DNA of 64,000 bases from Cupriavidus gilardii (GTDB lineage: Bacteria > Pseudomonadota > Gammaproteobacteria > Burkholderiales > Burkholderiaceae), in contig NZ_JABTYE010000013.1 in assembly GCF_013314895.1 (NCBI RefSeq), positions 1 through 64,000 of the forward strand, read 5' to 3'. Below the pieces are notes generated by a model that worked only from the letters and a program-made list of their open reading frames with translations, had not been told where the DNA came from and ran no database searches. A program made the translations under genes and the position numbers. This document shows positions 21,608 to 30,746 of this stretch, in pieces (within the stretch, counting starts at the first letter, position 1; every line of letters begins with the position of its first letter).

Positions 21608-22144
21608 ATGAAAGCAACGACATTGGCAGCGGCAGTCGCCGCCTGCCTGGCGCTGGCCGCCGGCGGCGCGCTCGCCCAAAGTGGCGGCAGCGGTGGCGGA
21701 AGTGGCAGCGGCAGCGGTAGTGGCAGCAGCAGCGGCGGCGGCAGCGCGGGCACCGGCACAAGTGCGACCGGCAGCGGCAGTGGCGGCACCGGCACGAGTG
21801 CGACCGATAGCGACAGCAAGTCGGACAAGAAGAAGAGCGGCGCAAGCAGCAAGCGCTCGCGTTCGGGCAGCGACAGCAGCACGAGCGGCAGCGGTACCGG
21901 TGGCTCGGGCACAAGTGGTACCAGTGGCTCCGGCACCAGCGGTTCCGGCACCGGCACGGGCAGCCCATCCGGTTCGATGGGCTCTGGCACGTCGGGATCG
22001 GGTGGCACCGGAACCGGCGGCACCGGAACCGGCGGCACGTCGTCGGGCGGCATGAGCGGCTCGGGCGGCACCAGTGGCGGCTCGGGCGGCGGCACCGGTG
22101 GCACGGGCGGCACCGGTGGCACGGGCGGCTCCAGCGGCCGTTGA
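21608..22144 (+). CDS. secreted Gly/Ser/Thr-rich low-complexity protein
   Basis: 178 residues. The start is fixed by GGAG and a clear signal peptide: MKATTLAAAVAACLALAAGGALA, cleavage likely after ALA-Q (residue 24). The mature protein is almost wholly Gly, Ser and Thr in GS/GT/GTGG repeats. A charged island (DSDSKSDKKKSGASSKRSRSG, about residues 68-88) breaks it. No enzyme motif and no anchor. The long frame on the opposite strand (21547-22191) is its Pro/Val mirror and is not real. I do not recognise a family; small repeat-rich exported proteins of this look occur in Burkholderiaceae. Role unknown: matrix-like, cell-surface or stress-linked are guesses. Confidence 0.7.
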   Translation: MKATTLAAAVAACLALAAGGALAQSGGSGGGSGSGSGSGSSSGGGSAGTGTSATGSGSGGTGTSATDSDSKSDKKKSGASSKRSRSGSDSSTSGSGTGGSGTSGTSGSGTSGSGTGTGSPSGSMGSGTSGSGGTGTGGTGTGGTSSGGMSGSGGTSGGSGGGTGGTGGTGGTGGSSGR

Positions 22145-22162
22145 CCTTCAGCAGCGCAAACC

Positions 22163-22216
22163 GGCCCTGCGCCGGCGGAAACCCGCGCCATCGGCGCGGC
22201 CCGCTGGCGCAGGGCC
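22163..22216. terminator. large hairpin between converging genes
   Basis: An 11-bp perfect stem (GGCCCTGCGCC at 22163, partner at 22206) encloses a second inner hairpin (GCGCC..GGCGC). It sits between the stops of the Gly/Ser gene and of ctaD, so it may terminate both, but there is no clear U-run. Confidence 0.45.
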
Positions 22217-22282
22217 GTCCCATTTGCCGGGCGGACCCCACGCGCTCGGCGTAAGCATCGGCCGCCCGGCGCCGCCCCGCCG

Positions 22283-23920
22283 CTACCGCAGCGTCGGCGG
22301 CACCTCGAAGGTATGGAATGGCGCCGGCGATGGCACCGACCACTCCAGGCCCTGCGCCCCCTCCCAGGGCCGCGCGGCCGCGGGCTCCCCGCCTCGGATC
22401 GCCTTCAGCACGATATAGAGGAACAGCAGCTGCGACAGCCCGAAGCCGAACGCGCCGACCGACGAGATGAAATGGAAGTCGGTGAACTGCGGCGCGTAGT
22501 CGGCGTAGCGCCGCGGCATGCCGGCCAGGCCCAGGAAGTGCATCGGGAAGAAGGCGACGTTGAACGAGATCATCGACGTCCAGAAGTGCCACTTGCCCAG
22601 CCGCTCGTCGTACATGAAGCCGGTCCATTTCGGCAGCCAGTAGTAGACCCCGGCAAACAGCGCGAACAGCGACCCAGCCACCAGCACATAGTGGAAATGC
22701 GCGACCACGTAGTAGGTATCGTGGACCTGGATGTCGATCGGCGTGACCGCCAGCATCAAGCCGGTGAAGCCGCCGATCGTGAACACGAAGATGAAGCCGA
22801 TCGCCCATAGCATCGGCGTCTCGAAGGTCAGGCTGCCCTGCCACATCGTGCCGATCCAGTTGAAGATCTTCACCGCGGTCGGCACCGAGATCAGCATGGT
22901 CGCGTACATGAAGAACAGCTGCCCGACCACCGGCATCCCGGTGCTGAACATGTGGTGCGCCCAGACGATCGACGACAGCACTGCGATCGCGCCGGTCGCA
23001 TAGACCATCGACGCATAGCCGAACAGCGGCTTGCGCGAGAAGGCGGGCACCACCTGCGAGACGATGCCGAACGCGGGCAGGATCATGATGTAGACCTCGG
23101 GGTGCCCGAAGAACCAGAAGATGTGCTGGTACAGCACCGGGTCGCCGCCGCCCGCGGCATTGAAGAAGGTGGTGCCGAAATGCCGGTCGGTCAGCACCAT
23201 CGTGATCGCGCCCGCCAGCACCGGCATCACCTCGATCAGCAGGAAGGCCGTGATCAGCCAGGTCCAGCAGAACATCGGCATCTTCATCATCTGCATGCCC
23301 GGCGCGCGCATATTGAGGATGGTGACGATGATATTGATGGCGCCCATGATCGACGAGGCGCCCATCAGATGCAGCGCAAAGATCGCCATGTCCATGCCCG
23401 CGCCCATCTGCACCGACAGCGGCGCGTACAGCGTCCAGCCGGCCGCGGTGGCGCCGCCCTCGACGAAGAAGGACCCCGCCAGCAGCAGCCCGGCTGGCGG
23501 CAGCAGCCAGAAGCTGAAGTTGTTCATCCGCGCGAAGGCCATGTCGGACGCGCCGATCATCAGTGGAATCATCCAGTTCGCCAGCCCGACGAAGGCCGGC
23601 ATGATCGCGCCGAACACCATGATCAGTCCGTGCAGCGTCACCATCTGGTTGAACAGCTCGGGCCGGAAGAACTGCAGGCCCGGCATGAACAGCTCGAGCC
23701 GGATGCCAAGGGCCAGGATGCCGCCGGCCAGCAGCATCGTGAAGCTGAACCACAGATACAGCGTGCCGATGTCCTTGTGGTTGGTGGCGAACACCCAGCG
23801 CCGCCATCCCGCCGGATGATGCGGATGCGCGTCGTGGTCGGCAGCGGAAGGCTCGGCAGCGGGATGGTCGGCAGCGATGCCGCCGGGCGAGACAGTGGCG
23901 GCGTCTTGCGTGCTGTTCAT
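22283..23920 (-). CDS. ctaD: cytochrome c oxidase subunit I (aa3 type)
   Basis: Catalytic heme-copper subunit of an inner-membrane terminal oxidase. 545 residues, about 12 TM helices, starting at ATG 23920 after GAGGGAG. Metal ligands visible: HGLIMVFG (low-spin heme His), WFFGHPEVY (CuB His with cross-linked Tyr, and the D-channel Glu), WAHHMFSTGM (CuB His pair), and VVAHFHYVLV (heme a/a3 His). The N-terminal 40 residues are His/Ala/Asp-rich. No subunit II, III or assembly gene is nearby, so this is an isolated subunit I; it may be a second copy partnering with subunits encoded elsewhere. Divergent from the DUF2244 gene. Confidence 0.93.
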   Translation of the reverse strand: MNSTQDAATVSPGGIAADHPAAEPSAADHDAHPHHPAGWRRWVFATNHKDIGTLYLWFSFTMLLAGGILALGIRLELFMPGLQFFRPELFNQMVTLHGLIMVFGAIMPAFVGLANWMIPLMIGASDMAFARMNNFSFWLLPPAGLLLAGSFFVEGGATAAGWTLYAPLSVQMGAGMDMAIFALHLMGASSIMGAINIIVTILNMRAPGMQMMKMPMFCWTWLITAFLLIEVMPVLAGAITMVLTDRHFGTTFFNAAGGGDPVLYQHIFWFFGHPEVYIMILPAFGIVSQVVPAFSRKPLFGYASMVYATGAIAVLSSIVWAHHMFSTGMPVVGQLFFMYATMLISVPTAVKIFNWIGTMWQGSLTFETPMLWAIGFIFVFTIGGFTGLMLAVTPIDIQVHDTYYVVAHFHYVLVAGSLFALFAGVYYWLPKWTGFMYDERLGKWHFWTSMISFNVAFFPMHFLGLAGMPRRYADYAPQFTDFHFISSVGAFGFGLSQLLFLYIVLKAIRGGEPAAARPWEGAQGLEWSVPSPAPFHTFEVPPTLR

Positions 23921-24085
23921 GGTCGGCTCCCTCGACACGGGCTGGCGATGGCAGGAACCGGCAAGCAAGCAATCGATATGCCATTGGTCGGCGCGCCCAC
24001 TCGCACCCCGCCTCTGCGGCATTGGCACGCGCCTTGCGCCGGGGCCCGCAGCAACGCATTGGCGAACGCCCCTTGGAGAACGCGC

Positions 24086-24604
24086 ATGCGAGTCTGGCTG
24101 ATCAAGAAGAACTGCTCGCTGACACCGGCGCAAACGGTGTTCGGCTTCGCCGCCGCCAGCATCGTGATCGTGGCGATCGGGCTCGCCTTCACGGTCATGG
24201 GTCACTGGCCGGTACTGCTGTTCGCCTTCGTCGAGGTGGCGCTGCTGGCCGCGCTGCTGCTGCGATACTGCCGCCACGCGACCGATCACGAACGTCTGTC
24301 GCTCGCGCACGACGTGCTGTGTGTCGAGATCACCGTTTGCGAAGCGACCATGCGCCGGAATCTGGTCGCTTCGCTGGTGCGCTTCGAGGTCGACGGCCCT
24401 ACGCCCGGCATCGTGCTGCGCTACGGCAACGAGACGCTGGTGGTCGGTCGCATGCTGTGCCCGCCCGCGCGGCGGCGCCTGGCGGAAGCGCTGCGGCAGT
24501 GCTGCCGTCATCCGCTGACACCGGACGACGAGCGGGCCGCCGTGCCGGCGATCGAAGTCGTCAGCAACGTGCCGGCGTCCGGCGCGGCACGCCTGGACCG
24601 CTGA
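24086..24604 (+). CDS. DUF2244 membrane protein
   Basis: 172 residues from ATG 24086 (GGAG upstream). N-terminal WLIKKNCSLTPAQ is the DUF2244 signature, followed by two TM helices (about 18-62) and a cytoplasmic beta-rich domain. DUF2244 genes commonly sit beside cytochrome oxidase genes; here it diverges from ctaD with a 165-bp gap. The longer frame running back to 22952 is the shadow of ctaD. Function unknown, probably linked to the oxidase. Confidence 0.8.
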   Translation: MRVWLIKKNCSLTPAQTVFGFAAASIVIVAIGLAFTVMGHWPVLLFAFVEVALLAALLLRYCRHATDHERLSLAHDVLCVEITVCEATMRRNLVASLVRFEVDGPTPGIVLRYGNETLVVGRMLCPPARRRLAEALRQCCRHPLTPDDERAAVPAIEVVSNVPASGAARLDR

Positions 24605-24730
24605 CGCGACACCGCGTTGACGCCCCGCCAAGCGTGCGGCATTCCGGTAAAGACTACAGTTCGCGCGCACCGGATTTACCAGACTGAGCCGCGTGCCGAC
24701 CGGCTTCCGGCCTCCGCGTCCGTGCCTGGC

Positions 24731-26155
24731 TCACGCGGCCAGCCGTTGCAGGGCCCGCATCGCATCGCCTGCCTCGCGGCGCAGTCCCTCCAGATCCAGC
24801 CCGACGATCGCTCCGTCGCGCACCGCATGGCGGCCCTGCACGAACACATGGCGCACCGGCGTCGGTTCGCCCGCCGCCACCGGCGCCGCCGCCACGTCGT
24901 GAAAGCCGTGAAACCGCAGGCCGCTGACGTCGTAGATTGCCAGGTCGGCCGACTGCCCGGGCGCCAGCGTGCCGATCCGCGGCAGGCCCAACACGGCGGC
25001 GCCTCCTGCCGTGCCCCAATGGATCACCTCTTCCACCGTGGTCTGCGCGGCACCGCCGACCGCGCGATGCACCAGCCAGGCGAAATTGGCCTCGTTGACC
25101 ATGCTGCCCGATTCATTGGAGGCGACGCCGTCCACGCCAAGCGAAATACGCACGCCGGCGTCGGCCAGCGCGCGCACCGGCGCCACGCCGCTGCCCAGCC
25201 GCGCGTTGCTGACCGGACAATGCGCCATGCCGGTATCGGTGGCCGCCAGCATGCGGATCTCGTCGGGCGACAAGGTCACCAGGTGCGCGAACCAGACGTC
25301 CGGACCGAGCCAGCCATGCTCGCCGACGAACTCCACCGGCGTGCAGCGATATTTCTCCCGGCAAAAGCGCACATAGTTGTCGGTCTCCGACAGATGCGTG
25401 TGCAGGCGCAGCCCAAGCCGCCTCCCCACGTCGCCCAACTCGCGCAGCATGGCCGGCGGCAGCGAGAACGTCGGCGTGGTCGGCGCCACCGCGACGCGCC
25501 GCATCGCATCGCCGGCCGGATCGTGATAACGCGCCGTCAGCCGTTCGATATCGGCCACCATCTCGTCGAGCGTCTCGGGCACCAGCGCGGTCTTCGACAT
25601 GCCGGGATGGTCGGCCGCCGACTGGATGGCGCCGCCGCGGCACAGCACCAGCCGCATCCCCATCTCTTGCGCCACCTCGAACAGCAGGTCGCCGGTCTCG
25701 GCGCCGTGGCCGTGGTGGTACAGGTAATGATGATCGGCGCAGGTCGTGGTGCCCGACAGCAGCAGCTCGGCCATGCCGAGCCGCACCGCGGCCCGCAGCA
25801 CCTCGGGCGTGAACGCCGCCAGGCGCGGATACGGCACCGCCGCCAGCCAGGCCTGCAGATCGGCGTTGATGCCGGCGGGCACGGCCTTGAGCAGGTTCTG
25901 GAACAGATGGTGATGCGTGTTGATCCAGCCCGGATACACCACGCAGCCCGGGACGTCGATGACCCGCTCGTCGGGCAGCGGCGCCAGTGCGGGCCCGATC
26001 TCGGCGATGCGGCCGTCGCGGATGCGGATATCGGCCGCGCCGGCGCGCGCCGCCGGGCCGGCCAGGCCCGTCATCACCGCAGCGGCGCCGCGGATCAGCA
26101 GGTTCTCGCGCAGGGTCTCGCGCTGTTTTTCGTTCAGGCATTGGACTTCAGTCAA
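24731..26155 (-). CDS. amidohydrolase, guanine/8-oxoguanine deaminase type
   Basis: Zinc amidohydrolase of the TrzA/AtzB/8-oxoguanine deaminase group: hydrolytic deamination of a purine-like ring. Motifs: metal HxH in GWINTHHHLFQNLLKAV, LHTHLSETDNY (metal His and active-site Glu), AHLVTLSPDEI, MAHCPVSNARLGSG, and SLGVDGVASNE (metal Asp). Length 474 residues if it starts at the TTG at 26155, two bases after the permease stop, with GGAG about ten bases upstream; no ATG or GTG lies before the conserved LLIRGAAAVMTG. Cotranscribed with and after the NCS2 permease, which fits purine uptake followed by deamination. Confidence 0.85.
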   Translation of the reverse strand: MTEVQCLNEKQRETLRENLLIRGAAAVMTGLAGPAARAGAADIRIRDGRIAEIGPALAPLPDERVIDVPGCVVYPGWINTHHHLFQNLLKAVPAGINADLQAWLAAVPYPRLAAFTPEVLRAAVRLGMAELLLSGTTTCADHHYLYHHGHGAETGDLLFEVAQEMGMRLVLCRGGAIQSAADHPGMSKTALVPETLDEMVADIERLTARYHDPAGDAMRRVAVAPTTPTFSLPPAMLRELGDVGRRLGLRLHTHLSETDNYVRFCREKYRCTPVEFVGEHGWLGPDVWFAHLVTLSPDEIRMLAATDTGMAHCPVSNARLGSGVAPVRALADAGVRISLGVDGVASNESGSMVNEANFAWLVHRAVGGAAQTTVEEVIHWGTAGGAAVLGLPRIGTLAPGQSADLAIYDVSGLRFHGFHDVAAAPVAAGEPTPVRHVFVQGRHAVRDGAIVGLDLEGLRREAGDAMRALQRLAA

Positions 26156-26157
26156 GA

Positions 26158-27504
26158 TCAGATCTCCGGGGCATGTTCGCCGGCATGGGCCAGCGGTGCA
26201 TCGCGGCGCGGCACGCCGTTGAGCAGCAGGTTCAGGAAGACGGACACCACGCAGGCGATGATCACGCTGCTGTGCACGAACGGCTGCAGCGCTTCGGGCA
26301 GCTTCTCCAGCACCGACGGCATGATCACCGGCATCAGCGCGCAGGCCAGCGTGATGGCGACGATGGTCAGATTCGAGCGGTTGTGTTCGTAGTCGACCTG
26401 GCCCAGCGTCTTGATGCCCGCCGCGCCGACCACGCCGAACATCACCAGCGCGGCGCCGCCCAGCGCGGCGGCCGGGATCGATGCAAACAGCGCGCCGATC
26501 TTCGGTACCAGCGCGACGGCGCACAGCATCACGCCGCAGGTCGCCACCACCCAGCGGCTGCGCACGCCGGTCACGATCACCAGCCCCACGTTCTCCATGA
26601 AGGCGATATACGGAAAGGCCGCGAACATGCCGCCGATCGCGCTGGCCAGGCCGTTGGCGCGCAGGCCGTTGGTCGCCTCGCGTTCGCTGACGGGGCGCTT
26701 GACCAGATCGCCGATCGCGATGAACAGCCCCATCGACTCGACCATCTGCACCAGCATCACGATCGTCATCGTGACGATCGCGCCGATATCGAACACCGGC
26801 AGGCCGAAGGCGAACGGCTGCACCATCGTGAACCAGGGAGCCCGCTTGACCTCGGTGAAGTCGCCCATGCCAAGCGCGGTCGCGACCGCTGCGCCCGCCA
26901 GCAAGCCGATCAGCACCGACAGGTTGCGCAGGAACTCGCTGCCGTAGCGATTGATCGCCAGAATCAGCGCGACCACGCCGATCGCCACCGCGAAGAACAC
27001 CGGCGCCCCGAACTGCGGCGCACCGCGCCCGCCGCCCAGCCATTGATAGGCGACCGGGAACAGCGACAGGCCGATCGCGGTGACGATGCACCCGGTCACC
27101 ACCGGCGGGAAGAACTGCCGCAGCCGCCCGATCACCGGCGCCAGCAGCAGCGTGATCACGCCCGCGCCGATGATGGCCCCGCAGACGCCCTGGAAGCCCA
27201 GCGACGGATCGGTGCCGATCGCGATCACGGGCCCGACCGAGCTGAAGGCGACGCCCTGCATGATCGGCAGCCGCACGCCGAACTTCCAGATGCCGACCGT
27301 CTGCAGCAGCGTGGCGATGCCCGAGGTGAACAGCGCGGTGCTGATCAACAGCGTGGTCTGTGCCGGCGTCATCTTGAGCGCGGCGGCGACGATCATCGGC
27401 ACCGTGATCGCGCCCAGATAGCTGACCAGCATGTGCTGGAAGCCCAGCGTGAGCATGGCGCGCGGCGGCAGCACCGCGTCGACCGGGTGTAGGGGCGAAG
27501 CCAT
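26158..27504 (-). CDS. NCS2 family nucleobase (xanthine/uracil) permease
   Basis: 448 residues with about 12-14 TM helices, importing a nucleobase by proton symport. The NCS2 signature is seen in GVAFSSVGPVIAIG and ATNGLRANGLASAIGGMFAAFPYIAFMENVGLV. A perfect AAGGAG lies six bases before ATG 27504. It is first in an operon with the purine-deaminase-type amidohydrolase and divergent from an AraC regulator, suggesting a guanine/xanthine-like or oxidised purine substrate. Confidence 0.92.
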   Translation of the reverse strand: MASPLHPVDAVLPPRAMLTLGFQHMLVSYLGAITVPMIVAAALKMTPAQTTLLISTALFTSGIATLLQTVGIWKFGVRLPIMQGVAFSSVGPVIAIGTDPSLGFQGVCGAIIGAGVITLLLAPVIGRLRQFFPPVVTGCIVTAIGLSLFPVAYQWLGGGRGAPQFGAPVFFAVAIGVVALILAINRYGSEFLRNLSVLIGLLAGAAVATALGMGDFTEVKRAPWFTMVQPFAFGLPVFDIGAIVTMTIVMLVQMVESMGLFIAIGDLVKRPVSEREATNGLRANGLASAIGGMFAAFPYIAFMENVGLVIVTGVRSRWVVATCGVMLCAVALVPKIGALFASIPAAALGGAALVMFGVVGAAGIKTLGQVDYEHNRSNLTIVAITLACALMPVIMPSVLEKLPEALQPFVHSSVIIACVVSVFLNLLLNGVPRRDAPLAHAGEHAPEI

Positions 27505-27828
27505 CGTCGTCTCCTTGGTGGTGGCTGAAGGGCGCTCGAAGCGGCGCCTGCAGCCACAGTAGCGGCCGCACGTGCGCGGTCATAGCGCAATTGCGAAGGC
27601 GATAGGCGCAAAGCGCAGCGATGTGAGGCGCGCCGAGCGACCGTCGTGCGACGGTCGTGCGACGGTCGTGCGTCGGTCGTGCGTCCGGTCGTGCCAAGGT
27701 CCGCGATGGCGAGGCGATGCCGCGGCGCTGCGGGTTTGTCCCGGCTTTGCCGCCGGCAATGACGGCCCTTACGATAGCGCGCACCGCCGCTCCAGGTGCC
27801 TGCCATCGCATCCCCGATCCGCGCTTCC
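27505..27828. other. 324-bp divergent control region, permease // AraC
   Basis: Contains the permease leader with its AAGGAG and an 11-bp direct-repeat block in the middle. No gene. No strong promoter hexamers are recognisable in either direction. Confidence 0.5.
27640..27694. repeat. 11-bp direct repeats between permease and AraC gene
   Basis: About five copies of GACGGTCGTGC, at one-helical-turn spacing, the outer copies diverged and the last with one extra base. Could be AraC-type half-sites or a neutral slippage array. Confidence 0.75.
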
Positions 27829-28848
27829 ATGCAGCCGCCTTCCGACGTTTCCACGCCCGCCCTCGGCGCCGTCCATCGATACCGTGCCAGCGAATTGCCG
27901 CATGTGGAGGCGCTGTGCGCGCGCTTGTTCGGACCCACGCGATTGCGGCCGCTCGACGCCGAGGCGCCGCTGCATGTCGAGGTAGAGCAATGCCATATCG
28001 GGCAGTTGTCGCTGATCGAAGTCCGCTACAGCACGGCGATGGAAATCGAGCCGCAGCCCGGCAAGGACGAATACGTGATTCAGACCACGCTGGCCGGCCA
28101 TTGCGAAGCGCTGACCGACGGCGAGTCGCAGCATTTCCCGCACGGCAGCACGCTGGTCGCCTCGCCGACGCTGCGCACGCGGCTGCTGCTCGACGGGGAT
28201 TGCGAACGCTTCTGCGTAGTGCTGCGCCGGCGCGCGATCGAGCACGCGTTTCGCGAGCATTTCGGCTTCGAACCGCCTGCGCCGATCGCCTTCACGCCGC
28301 GGCTGGCGAGCGATGATGGGCTCAATGGGCTGGCCGAGCGCTGGCACGCGCTGGTGGGCTATCTGCGCGCGGAGATGCGCACGCGCCGGGCCGGCGCCGC
28401 CAATCCGACCATCGACGCCAGCATCGAGCATATGGTGGTGTCGACGCTGCTGTTCGACCAGTTCTCCGGCGACGGCGCCACGCTGCCGCGGCGCTTTCAG
28501 CCGACGCTGCCTGCCTATGTCCGGCGCGCGATCCAGTATCTGCGCCGCAATCTCGATCGCCCGATCACGATGCGCGAACTCGCCGACCACTGTGGCGTGT
28601 CGGAACGCTCGCTGCAGGTCGGCTTCCGGCGCAGCAAGAACGCCACGCCGATGGAATATCTGCGGCTGCTGCGCCTGCAGGGCGCGCGCGACGGCCTGCT
28701 GCGGGCACCGCGGCAGCCCGGCGCCGTGACCGCAATCGCGCTGCGGCACGGCTTCTCGCATCTGAGCATGTTCTCGCGCGAATACCGGCGCGAATTCGGC
28801 GAGCTGCCGTCCGAGACCTTGCGCCGGGCGCTGCGGCGCGAAGCATAG
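27829..28848 (+). CDS. AraC-family regulator
   Basis: 339 residues from ATG 27829 (a GTG at 27796 would add 11). N-terminal half is an AraC-binding-like cupin domain of the AraC_binding_2 kind (YSTAMEIEPQPGKDEYVIQTTLAG). C-terminal double HTH: PITMRELADHCGVSERSLQVGFRRS and GAVTAIALRHGFSHLSMFSREYRREFGELP. It diverges from the nucleobase permease-deaminase pair and is its likely regulator; the effector is probably a purine or its product (inference). Confidence 0.9.
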   Translation: MQPPSDVSTPALGAVHRYRASELPHVEALCARLFGPTRLRPLDAEAPLHVEVEQCHIGQLSLIEVRYSTAMEIEPQPGKDEYVIQTTLAGHCEALTDGESQHFPHGSTLVASPTLRTRLLLDGDCERFCVVLRRRAIEHAFREHFGFEPPAPIAFTPRLASDDGLNGLAERWHALVGYLRAEMRTRRAGAANPTIDASIEHMVVSTLLFDQFSGDGATLPRRFQPTLPAYVRRAIQYLRRNLDRPITMRELADHCGVSERSLQVGFRRSKNATPMEYLRLLRLQGARDGLLRAPRQPGAVTAIALRHGFSHLSMFSREYRREFGELPSETLRRALRREA

Positions 28849-28929
28849 CGGCAGACACCGATCGAACCGCACCGCGACGGCCGGCGCTTTTCCCCGGCCG
28901 CCACGGCGCCGGTCCGCTACGCCATCGCG

Positions 28930-30126
28930 TCAGCGTGCCAGGCAGATTCCCAGCATCGTCTGCAGGCGGGCGCGGTCCAGGTTGCGGCCGATAAAGACCA
29001 GCTTGCTGTCGCGCGGCGCGTCCATCCACGGCTCGCCCGCATGCAGATCGAGCTGCCGGTGCACGGCCTGCAGGATATGGCGGCGCTCGCTGCCGGCAAC
29101 CGCGACGATGCCCTTGATGCGGAACAGATCGTCGCCCTGCGCCGCCAGTAGCGCGCGCACCGCGCTGGCCAGACGGTCTCCGTCGAACGGCCGGTCGAAC
29201 ACCAGCGAGACCGAGGTGACCGAGGGATCGTGCCGGTGCGCGTGCGCGTGCTCGTGCTCGTGCTCGTGGTCATGGCCGCAGTGCTCGTCGCAGACATGGT
29301 CCCCGTCATGATCGTGACCGTGACCGTGATCGGGACCGTGGCCGTGCTCCTTCTCGCTGTCGTCCAGCACCGCCAGCCCCGGTGTAAACCCGCCGATGCC
29401 GAGGATCTGCCGCAGATCCACGCGCGCATAGTTCGAGCGCAGGATCTGCGCGCCCTCGTTGAGCCGCCGCAGGCGCGCCTCCAGCGCATCGACCGCCGCC
29501 GGCTCGGCCAGGTCGGTCTTGTTGATCACGATGCGGTCCGCCGCGACGATCTGATCGACCGCCTGATTGTCGAAGCCGCGCAGACGCGGGTCGTCGAGAT
29601 GGCTTTCGATATGCAGCGCATCGACCAGCGTCACCACGCCGTCGAGCGCCACCTCGCGCGCGACCTCGTGGTCCATGAAGAAGGTCGCCGCGACCGGCGT
29701 CGGGTCGGCCAGGCCGCTGGTCTCGACGATGATGTGGTCGAAGCGTTCGGGCTGCGCCAGCAGCTTCTGCAGGATGCGGACCAGATCGGTGCGCACGTCG
29801 ACCACGCAGCAGATGCAGCCGTTGGTCATCTGGTAGATCTCCTCGTCGGAACTGAGCACCAGATCCGAATCGACATCAACCTCGCCGAACTCGTTCTCGA
29901 TCACCGCAATGCGATGGCCATGGCGTTCGGTCAGGATGTGGTTCAGCAGCGTGGTCTTCCCCGCGCCGAGAAAGCCGGTCAGGATTGTCACCGGAACCGG
30001 CACGGCAGCGCGCTCGGCAGGATGTGCGGCGGCTTGCTCGACGGTGGCCGGGCGCACCGCTTCGGGTGCAAGGGATGTCAGGGACGTCAGGGACCTCAGG
30101 GACGTCAGGGACGTAAGGGCATTCAT
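28930..30126 (-). CDS. CobW/COG0523 GTPase, putative metallochaperone
   Basis: 398 residues. P-loop GFLGAGKTT at 51-59, the COG0523 metal motif CICC (Cys104, Cys106, Cys107), ETSGLADP, and NKTDL (G4). A His/Asp/Glu-rich metal-binding stretch fills residues 261-299; the CobW C-terminal domain follows. Members deliver Zn or Co to client enzymes under limitation. The N-terminal 20 residues are a repeat (TSL/RSL) encoded by five 9-bp units and are unlike the family. The start overlaps the ubiX stop (ATGA) with GGAGGAG upstream. Last gene of the amidohydrolase-ubiD-ubiX operon, so its client may be the metal-dependent amidohydrolase upstream (inference). Confidence 0.9.
   Translation of the reverse strand: MNALTSLTSLRSLTSLTSLAPEAVRPATVEQAAAHPAERAAVPVPVTILTGFLGAGKTTLLNHILTERHGHRIAVIENEFGEVDVDSDLVLSSDEEIYQMTNGCICCVVDVRTDLVRILQKLLAQPERFDHIIVETSGLADPTPVAATFFMDHEVAREVALDGVVTLVDALHIESHLDDPRLRGFDNQAVDQIVAADRIVINKTDLAEPAAVDALEARLRRLNEGAQILRSNYARVDLRQILGIGGFTPGLAVLDDSEKEHGHGPDHGHGHDHDGDHVCDEHCGHDHEHEHEHAHAHRHDPSVTSVSLVFDRPFDGDRLASAVRALLAAQGDDLFRIKGIVAVAGSERRHILQAVHRQLDLHAGEPWMDAPRDSKLVFIGRNLDRARLQTMLGICLAR
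30071..30115 (-). repeat. 9-bp in-frame repeats at the cobW-like N-terminus
   Basis: Five tandem units AGGGACGTC (plus-strand sense) encode repeated T-S-L near residues 4-19 of the GTPase. The period preserves the frame. Confidence 0.85.
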
Positions 30127-30746
30127 CGTGTCTCCTCCTCCGCCATGGCCGTCGGCATCGCATCGGCGGGCGCGGGACGCATCCCCTGCCAACGCGCAAC
30201 CAGACCGGCATGGTCGATATCGAACAGGTCGAGCGTGCGCCCGACGGTATGGTTGACCAGATCGTCGATGGTGCCGGGCCGGTGGTAGAACGCCGGCACC
30301 GGCGGCAGCACGATCGCGCCCATCTCGGTCACCGCGGTCAGATTGCGCAGATGCCCCAGATGCAGCGGCGTCTCGCGCGGCAGCAGCACCAGCCGGCGCC
30401 TTTCCTTCAGCATCACGTCGGCGGCGCGCGTGACCAGGTTGTCGGCGAGGCCATGCGCGATTGCCGCCAGCGTGCGCATCGAGCACGGCGCCACCACCAT
30501 GCCGGCGCAGCGGTAGGAGCCGCTGGCGATGGTGGCGCCGATATCGCGGACGTTGTGCGCGACGTCGGCCAGCGCCTCGACCTCGGCGCGGCGCAGACCG
30601 AGCTCGTGCTGGATCGTCAGCCAGCCCGAGGGCGTCACGACCAGATCGGTGCGCCAGTCCGGCTGCTGCGCCAGCCACTGCAGCAGACGCACGCCGTAGA
30701 TCGCGCCGCTGGCACCGGTGATGGCGACGACGAGGCGCCGGCTCAT
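30123..30746 (-). CDS. ubiX: UbiX-type flavin prenyltransferase
   Basis: Makes prenylated FMN, the cofactor of UbiD-family decarboxylases. 207 residues; N-terminus [21 protein letters not shown] is the UbiX flavoprotein P-loop-like motif, [33 protein letters not shown] is the central signature, and LLPRETPLH and [10 protein letters not shown] complete the prenyl-phosphate site. Start overlaps the ubiD-family stop by four bases. Its position directly after a UbiD paralogue suggests it serves that enzyme; a separate ubiquinone-pathway UbiX may exist elsewhere. Confidence 0.93.
   Translation of the reverse strand: MSRRLVVAITGASGAIYGVRLLQWLAQQPDWRTDLVVTPSGWLTIQHELGLRRAEVEALADVAHNVRDIGATIASGSYRCAGMVVAPCSMRTLAAIAHGLADNLVTRAADVMLKERRRLVLLPRETPLHLGHLRNLTAVTEMGAIVLPPVPAFYHRPGTIDDLVNHTVGRTLDLFDIDHAGLVARWQGMRPAPADAMPTAMAEEETR

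Noticed and set aside
21547..22191. 214-codon Pro/Val-rich minus-strand frame
   Set aside because: Reverse image of the Gly/Ser repeat gene, which has the signal peptide and Shine-Dalgarno.
20070..24059. 1329-codon minus-strand frame
   Set aside because: Runs through ctaD in a different frame and across the antisense of MFS and the Gly/Ser gene; no domains match.
29229..29345. Possible GC-rich simple repeat or CRISPR-like array (CGTGCTCGTG)
   Set aside because: It encodes the His/Glu-rich metal-binding stretch of the CobW-like GTPase; no spacer structure.
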